Of a stretch of 9,117 bases of DNA, positions 5,839-9,117 are shown one piece after another. The stretch comes from Alphaproteobacteria bacterium (GTDB taxonomy: Bacteria; Pseudomonadota; Alphaproteobacteria; Puniceispirillales; UBA1172): NCBI GenBank assembly GCA_023259875.1, contig JALRFL010000103.1, forward strand, positions 1-9,117, in the 5' to 3' direction. The notes beneath the pieces are model-generated. The model saw nothing but the letters and a program-made list of their open reading frames with translations, searched no databases and was not told where the DNA came from. Each line of letters begins with the position of its first letter. Position 1 is the first letter of the stretch. The position numbers were made by a program, and so were the translations under genes.

Positions 5839-7462
5839 CAAACGCCATCGCTTTTTCTTTTTTTCCCTTGGCTTCCGCATTATTGCGGTAGCCATTTTTC
5901 CGGTGGGCGCGTTTCTGATCGGATTGTTTTATGTTGATCAATATCGTGAAACGGTGTTTTCGGCCGAATTGATGGCTCTGCAGCGTCAGGGCGAGACTTT
6001 GGCGCAGACAATAGGCTGGGCAGACGCCGGATATTCGCAATTAGCGCGGCGCGAGATATCAAGCGAAACGATGCAACAGGCGGCGCAATTAATTACCAGC
6101 ATTCCTGATGCACGCATAAGGGTGTTTCAACCTGATGGGACCTTGCTTTTGGACAGTGTGAGCGCGATTGGCCTTGCCGCGCCGCGCAGTATTATCACCA
6201 CCGAAACGCCGCGGTCTAACAAAGGCGTGTTCAATCGCGTGGGCGGTTGGGTTAAAGATGTGGTGGATGGAATAGCCTCTAGCTTGTCAAGCAAAGAGGA
6301 TTATCCCTCATGGCGAGAAACCCAATCCCCTTTTGCCAAAGACTATCTTGGGGTTGAACAAGCACTGGCAGGGGACGCAAAACAATTTATCGGCCGTGAC
6401 CGAAATGGTCAGGTGATCCTTGGGGTAGCGGTGCCAATTCGCAATCTGCGCGTCGTGCGCGGCGCTTTGTTGCTAACCGCGTCAGGGGATCAAATTGAAC
6501 AGGATGTGGCCGCTGTGCGGTATTCCTTTTTCCAAGTATCGCTTGGGGTGTTAGTGGTCACAATTTTGATCGGTTATTTTTTATCTCGGTCTATCACGAG
6601 ACCGATTGCCCAACTGGCACGGGCGGCTGATGAAGTCCGGCTGTCAAACACAAAACAGATCACTTTGCCGCAACTGGTTAAGCGCAATGATGAGATTGGG
6701 GAATTAGCGCGTGATATCACGCTGATGACCCAAGACCTCCAAGACCGTGCGGTGGCAACGGCCGGATTTGCCGCCGATGTTGCGCATGAGATTAAAAATC
6801 CACTAACCTCATTGCGAAGCGCGGTGGAAACCTTTGATCGGGTCAAGACGCCAGATCAGCAAAAGCGGCTGTTAGAAGTCATCAAATTAGATGTGATTCG
6901 CTTGGATCGCCTGATCAGCGATATTTCTGCCGCCAGCCGCATTGACCGTGACTTGTCTGAGGCAAAATATGAAACGGTTGACCTTAACGAATTGACCCAA
7001 GGCTTTGTTGAAGCAAGGCGGTTATCCCATGATCACCTGCATCTCGATTTAGCGTTAAAGGAAAAGCCTGTGTTTGTCCGTGTTGCGGTGGATCGCATTG
7101 TTCAGATCATGGATAACTTGCTTTCCAACGCCGCAAGTTTTAGTGCCCCCGGGGGGCATATTGTGTTTTCTGTCTCAGTAGAAGGACGTCAAGCGGTACT
7201 ATCGGTCAGCGATGAAGGGGTTGGCATTCCCGAGTCAAAATTAGCGGCTATTTTTGATCGGTTTTATTCTGAAAGGCCGTCAGGTGAAGGTTTTGGACAA
7301 CATTCTGGGCTAGGGCTTTCGATATCGCTGAAAATCGCAGAGGCGCATGGGGGCAGCATGATGGCAAGCAACCGAAAAAATGACGCTGATAAAGTCATTG
7401 GCGCAGAGTTGCGTCTGGTCTTGCCGCTTTCGCATGGCGAAGATAAGGATAGTGTGTCATAA
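5828..7462 (+). CDS. chvG: ChvG-family sensor histidine kinase
   Basis: This inner-membrane sensor kinase of 544 residues is the partner of ChvI. A short basic cytoplasmic tail (SNSKRHR) is followed by TM1 (about 14-36), a periplasmic sensing region (about 37-230), TM2 (about 233-253), a HAMP linker (about 254-306), and the kinase core. The core has H320 in AADVAHEIKNPLTSLRS (H-box), N430/N434 in MDNLLSNAASF (N-box), D462 in SDEGVGIP (G1), FDRFYSERP (F-box) and SGLGLSIS at 493-500 (G2), so it should be active. The start is inferred as TTG at 5828: an in-frame stop lies at 5813-5815, no ATG occurs before the middle of the periplasmic region, and TM1 needs these residues. This makes an 11-base overlap with chvI, suggesting translational coupling. 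T-rich runs at 5852-5856 and 5858-5864 encode the phenylalanines before TM1. The signal sensed is not evident. Confidence 0.93.
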   Translation: MSNSKRHRFFFFSLGFRIIAVAIFPVGAFLIGLFYVDQYRETVFSAELMALQRQGETLAQTIGWADAGYSQLARREISSETMQQAAQLITSIPDARIRVFQPDGTLLLDSVSAIGLAAPRSIITTETPRSNKGVFNRVGGWVKDVVDGIASSLSSKEDYPSWRETQSPFAKDYLGVEQALAGDAKQFIGRDRNGQVILGVAVPIRNLRVVRGALLLTASGDQIEQDVAAVRYSFFQVSLGVLVVTILIGYFLSRSITRPIAQLARAADEVRLSNTKQITLPQLVKRNDEIGELARDITLMTQDLQDRAVATAGFAADVAHEIKNPLTSLRSAVETFDRVKTPDQQKRLLEVIKLDVIRLDRLISDISAASRIDRDLSEAKYETVDLNELTQGFVEARRLSHDHLHLDLALKEKPVFVRVAVDRIVQIMDNLLSNAASFSAPGGHIVFSVSVEGRQAVLSVSDEGVGIPESKLAAIFDRFYSERPSGEGFGQHSGLGLSISLKIAEAHGGSMMASNRKNDADKVIGAELRLVLPLSHGEDKDSVS

Positions 7463-7481
7463 TTCCTTGCGGATAGATAAC

Positions 7482-8405
7482 ATGGCCTCAATTCAAAATA
7501 TAAAACATCAAACGGATGCAAAATTGGCGGCAAAACCCCCAAGCAAAAAACTGGTGGTGATTTGTGGGTTGTCAGGATCAGGGCTATCCACGGCCTCACA
7601 TTTTTTAGAAGACGCTGGATATACGGCTGTTGATAACCTCCCTCTTTTCCTCTTTGATCAACTGATCTCGCGTGAGGTTGAGGCGAATGGCCGGCATCTG
7701 GTGGTATCTATTGATGCCCGAACCTCTGGGTTTACCGCCGATAGCCTTTTGGCGTTGATGAGTGATATTCGGCGGCGGCTTGGTGATCAGGTCATGTTGA
7801 TTTTTTTAACCACGAGCGAAGCGGAATTAATCCGCCGGTTTAACGCCGCGCGGCGGCACCATCCCTTGACAAGGATTGAGGGGATTGCAGACCTAGCATC
7901 CGCCATTTCGCGTGATAGCGAACGCATGAAAAGCATTGATGCCAAAGCGGATCTTGTTATTGATACCACAGGTTCTGTTCCAGCAGATTTCCGGCGTCGG
8001 CTGCTGCAGGAAATCGGCGCTGATATCCATGAACTCATGCCCATTGAGATCAAGAGCTTTTCTTATCGGGATGGTCTGCCTGATGAGGTAGATTTGGTCT
8101 TTGATATGCGGTTTTTGGTCAATCCGCATTGGTCAGCGCATCTGGCAGAGGCCACAGGCCGCGACCAAGAGGTGCAAGATTTCATCTGTCTTGATCCAGC
8201 GTTTGATGCGTTTATGGAGCATCTGAAAAAGCAGTTAGATGTGATCTTGCCGCTTTATCAGAAAGATGGTCGGCCACAATGCCGGATAGGCTTTGGCTGT
8301 ACGGGTGGGCGGCATCGCTCAGTCTTTGCGGCGGAATATGTCGCGGAATATTTGCGCGGCAAATCCTATGATATCAGGCTATCGCATCAGAAACTGACAA
8401 ACTAA
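7482..8405 (+). CDS. rapZ: RapZ (YvcJ/YhbJ family) nucleotide-binding regulator with altered P-loop
   Basis: This 307-residue protein has the two-part architecture of RapZ: an N-terminal P-loop-like domain and the conserved C-terminal half. Family landmarks are DAGYTAVDNLPLFLF after the P-loop, RRHHPL (124-129), SFSYRDGLPDEVDLVFDMRFLVNPHW in the second domain, and GCTGGRHRS (272-280). In E. coli RapZ binds glucosamine-6-phosphate and RNA to control glmS; in alphaproteobacteria the gene usually sits with hprK and PTS genes and its role is less clear. The Walker A motif reads GLSGSGLST (29-37), with leucine (CTA, 7584-7586) in place of the catalytic lysine, so normal ATP or GTP hydrolysis is doubtful. 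The ATG at 7482 is chosen because it lies just past the chvG stop and matches the normal N-terminus; longer in-frame extensions run inside chvG. The gap to chvG is 19 bases, so it is probably in the same operon. Confidence 0.92.
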   Translation: MASIQNIKHQTDAKLAAKPPSKKLVVICGLSGSGLSTASHFLEDAGYTAVDNLPLFLFDQLISREVEANGRHLVVSIDARTSGFTADSLLALMSDIRRRLGDQVMLIFLTTSEAELIRRFNAARRHHPLTRIEGIADLASAISRDSERMKSIDAKADLVIDTTGSVPADFRRRLLQEIGADIHELMPIEIKSFSYRDGLPDEVDLVFDMRFLVNPHWSAHLAEATGRDQEVQDFICLDPAFDAFMEHLKKQLDVILPLYQKDGRPQCRIGFGCTGGRHRSVFAAEYVAEYLRGKSYDIRLSHQKLTN

Positions 8406-8432
8406 CTGCCTGCACATGATGGGCGCTTTGGC

Positions 8433-8471
8433 ATGGGTTGGGGCGAATCCCCTAAGCAAGACTTAACCCAT
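8433..8471 (+). promoter_or_regulatory. foldable RNA element in the rapZ-ahcY gap
   Basis: A perfect seven-base outer stem, ATGGGTT (8433-8439) with AACCCAT (8465-8471), encloses a GGGG/CCCC hairpin (8440-8443 with 8449-8452, loop CGAAT) and a possible small AAG/CTT hairpin (8454-8456 with 8462-8464), making a compact three-way junction. There is no U-tract after it, so it does not look like a simple terminator. It does not match the SAH or SAM riboswitch consensus features I can recall. If the promoter at 8478-8506 is the real one, the element lies upstream of the ahcY transcript and would belong to the end of the rapZ message. Confidence 0.35.
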
Positions 8472-8477
8472 TCTGGA

Positions 8478-8506
8478 TTGCAAAAATCACTAGCCTTTGC
8501 TAAGAA
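8478..8506 (+). promoter_or_regulatory. possible promoter of ahcY
   Basis: TTGCAA (8478-8483) and TAAGAA (8501-8506) are separated by 17 bases, which would start transcription about 20 bases before the ahcY ATG. The -10 is only a moderate match. An AGGA at 8523-8526, seven bases from the ATG, supplies the ribosome-binding site. Confidence 0.35.
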
Positions 8507-8533
8507 AAGCGTGGATTTTGATAGGATGAGATC

Positions 8534-8987
8534 ATGACACAAGATTACTATGTAGCAGATATGTCCCTTGCTGATTGGGGGCGCAAGGAAATTGAAATTG
8601 CCCAAACCGAAATGCCGGGATTGATGGCGCTTCGGGATGAGTTTGGCAAATCCAAACCTCTCAAAGGGGCAAGAATTGCGGGATGTCTGCATATGACCAT
8701 CCAAACCGCGGTGCTGATTGAAACGCTGGCTGACCTTGGCGCGGATATCCGTTGGTCTTCGTGTAACATTTATTCCACCCAAGATCAGGCCGCTGCAGCT
8801 ATCGCTGAAAGCGGTATCCCTGTTTATGCGTTTAAGGGGGAAACGCTGGCTGATTATTGGAATTTTGTTGATCAGATCTTTCAGTGGCCTGATGGTAAGG
8901 GCGCAAATATGATCCTTGATGATGGCGGTGATGCTACCATGTATATTCTGCTTGGTGCGAGGGCCGAAGCCGGGGAAAGCATTTTGT
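8534..8987 (+). CDS. ahcY: adenosylhomocysteinase, N-terminal fragment (interrupted)
   Basis: S-adenosylhomocysteine hydrolase splits SAH into adenosine and homocysteine, recycling the product of methylation reactions. About 151 residues of the usual 430-470 are present. The N-terminal substrate-binding domain is clear: DYYVADMSLADWGRKEIEIA, GCLHMTIQTAVLIETL with H53, WSSCNIYSTQDQAAAAI, and MILDDGGDATMYI with D129, D130 and D133. Family resemblance ends after GARAEAGESIL; the next codons (CSQISLIF and stop at 9011-9013) are antisense to the lipoprotein start and are not part of this protein. The whole NAD-binding domain is therefore missing, and this fragment could not be active. The start is supported by AGGA seven bases upstream. 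Its place after rapZ matches the conserved alphaproteobacterial order. The break is more likely a chimeric join than a natural disruption. Confidence 0.9.
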
Positions 8988-8996
8988 GCAGCCAAA
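8979..8996. other. junction between ahcY and unrelated AT-rich DNA
   Basis: Homology to ahcY stops within a few codons of 8984, and a minus-strand lipoprotein reading frame starts to make sense from about 8988 outward. GC content drops sharply at the same place. No inverted repeat, target duplication or transposase is visible at the join, so an insertion sequence is not indicated. A chimeric assembly or clone is the simplest explanation. Confidence 0.6.
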
Positions 8997-9115
8997 TCAG
9001 CTTGATCTTTTAAAAAATCTTGCTCGGAATATTCTTTTTCACATCCGATTAATCCCATAGCAAGGAAGGAAGAGGCCATAATAAACCTTTTCCAATTTTT
9101 CCAATTGTAGTTCAT
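8988..9115 (-). CDS. N-terminal fragment of a lipoprotein, probably from another organism
   Basis: Read leftward from the ATG at 9115, the first ~42 codons give MNYNWKNWKRFIMASSFLAM followed by GLIGC and EKEYSEQDFLKDQADLA. This is a textbook lipoprotein signal peptide: Lys/Arg-rich start, hydrophobic core and an LIGC lipobox with lipid-acceptor C25, followed by a charged mature start. A second ATG at codon 13 would leave almost no basic region, so the first is preferred. Past about 8988 the frame continues only by reading through the antisense of ahcY, so the true protein is truncated there. The last 117 bases of the window are about 32% GC, well below the rest of the window, and the sequence has the feel of a Bacteroidota surface lipoprotein. 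Family and function are not recognised. Confidence 0.6.
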
Positions 9116-9117
9116 TT

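Noticed and set aside
5852..5864. T-rich run resembling an intrinsic terminator tail between chvI and chvG
   Set aside because: No stable GC-rich hairpin precedes it, and it encodes the phenylalanines at the start of ChvG.
7380..7481. Extended RapZ N-terminus starting inside chvG
   Set aside because: The extra 34 residues overlap the conserved end of ChvG in another frame and resemble nothing; the ATG at 7482 gives the normal RapZ start.
8402..9115. A 237-residue open frame on the minus strand
   Set aside because: Only its first ~42 codons look like a protein (lipoprotein signal). The rest is the antisense of ahcY and the rapZ-ahcY gap, so the full-length frame is an artefact of the junction.
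1..9117. CRISPR arrays, tRNA or rRNA genes, insertion sequences, prophage or toxin-antitoxin genes
   Set aside because: I looked for spaced direct repeats, tRNA-like folds and transposase or integrase motifs and saw none; the content is core genes plus two foreign-looking ends.

Overview
The bulk of this window (about 270 to 8980) is a conserved housekeeping and signalling segment of an alphaproteobacterium. The evidence is the chvI-chvG two-component pair followed by rapZ and ahcY, a CHCC zinc-finger gene coupled to polA, and a HugZ-like flavin-binding protein, all at roughly 50% GC. A marine lineage of the SAR116 (Puniceispirillales) kind would fit, but that is inference from composition and gene content, not a proven assignment.

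Layout: (1) Positions 1-148 hold the end of a cysteine-rich reading frame unlike anything else here. (2) A leftward ABC-2 type exporter ATPase (273-1298) has a recognisable promoter, but no permease follows it. (3) Rightward from a divergent control region carrying a perfect 17-bp palindrome come a small CHCC zinc-finger protein and a full-length three-domain DNA polymerase I; the two genes overlap by one base. (4) A leftward HugZ-like split-barrel protein meets polA tail to tail, with both stop codons inside one TTAA. (5) A rightward unit encodes ChvI, ChvG and RapZ, closely packed: ChvI and ChvG overlap, and 19 bases separate chvG from rapZ. (6) After a 128-base gap containing a foldable element comes ahcY, which is cut off after about 151 residues. 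(7) The last ~130 bases are AT-rich (about one third GC over the last 117) and encode, on the minus strand, the start of a lipoprotein.

How the genes work together: ChvG is a membrane histidine kinase and ChvI its DNA-binding response regulator, the envelope and acid-stress system of alphaproteobacteria. RapZ and ahcY are its usual neighbours. The nitrogen-type PTS genes that normally lie between them (hprK, EIIA, HPr) are absent, and RapZ has lost its P-loop lysine. PolA carries all the residues expected for 5' nuclease, proofreading and polymerase activity.

Both ends look like joins to unrelated DNA: a cysteine-repeat protein on the left and an AT-rich, Bacteroidota-like lipoprotein on the right that interrupts ahcY. 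The simplest explanation is a chimeric assembly or clone. I found no convincing new multi-gene system. The most useful leads are the palindrome before the polA operon, the foldable leader of ahcY, the degenerate RapZ with its missing PTS partners, and the two end junctions.
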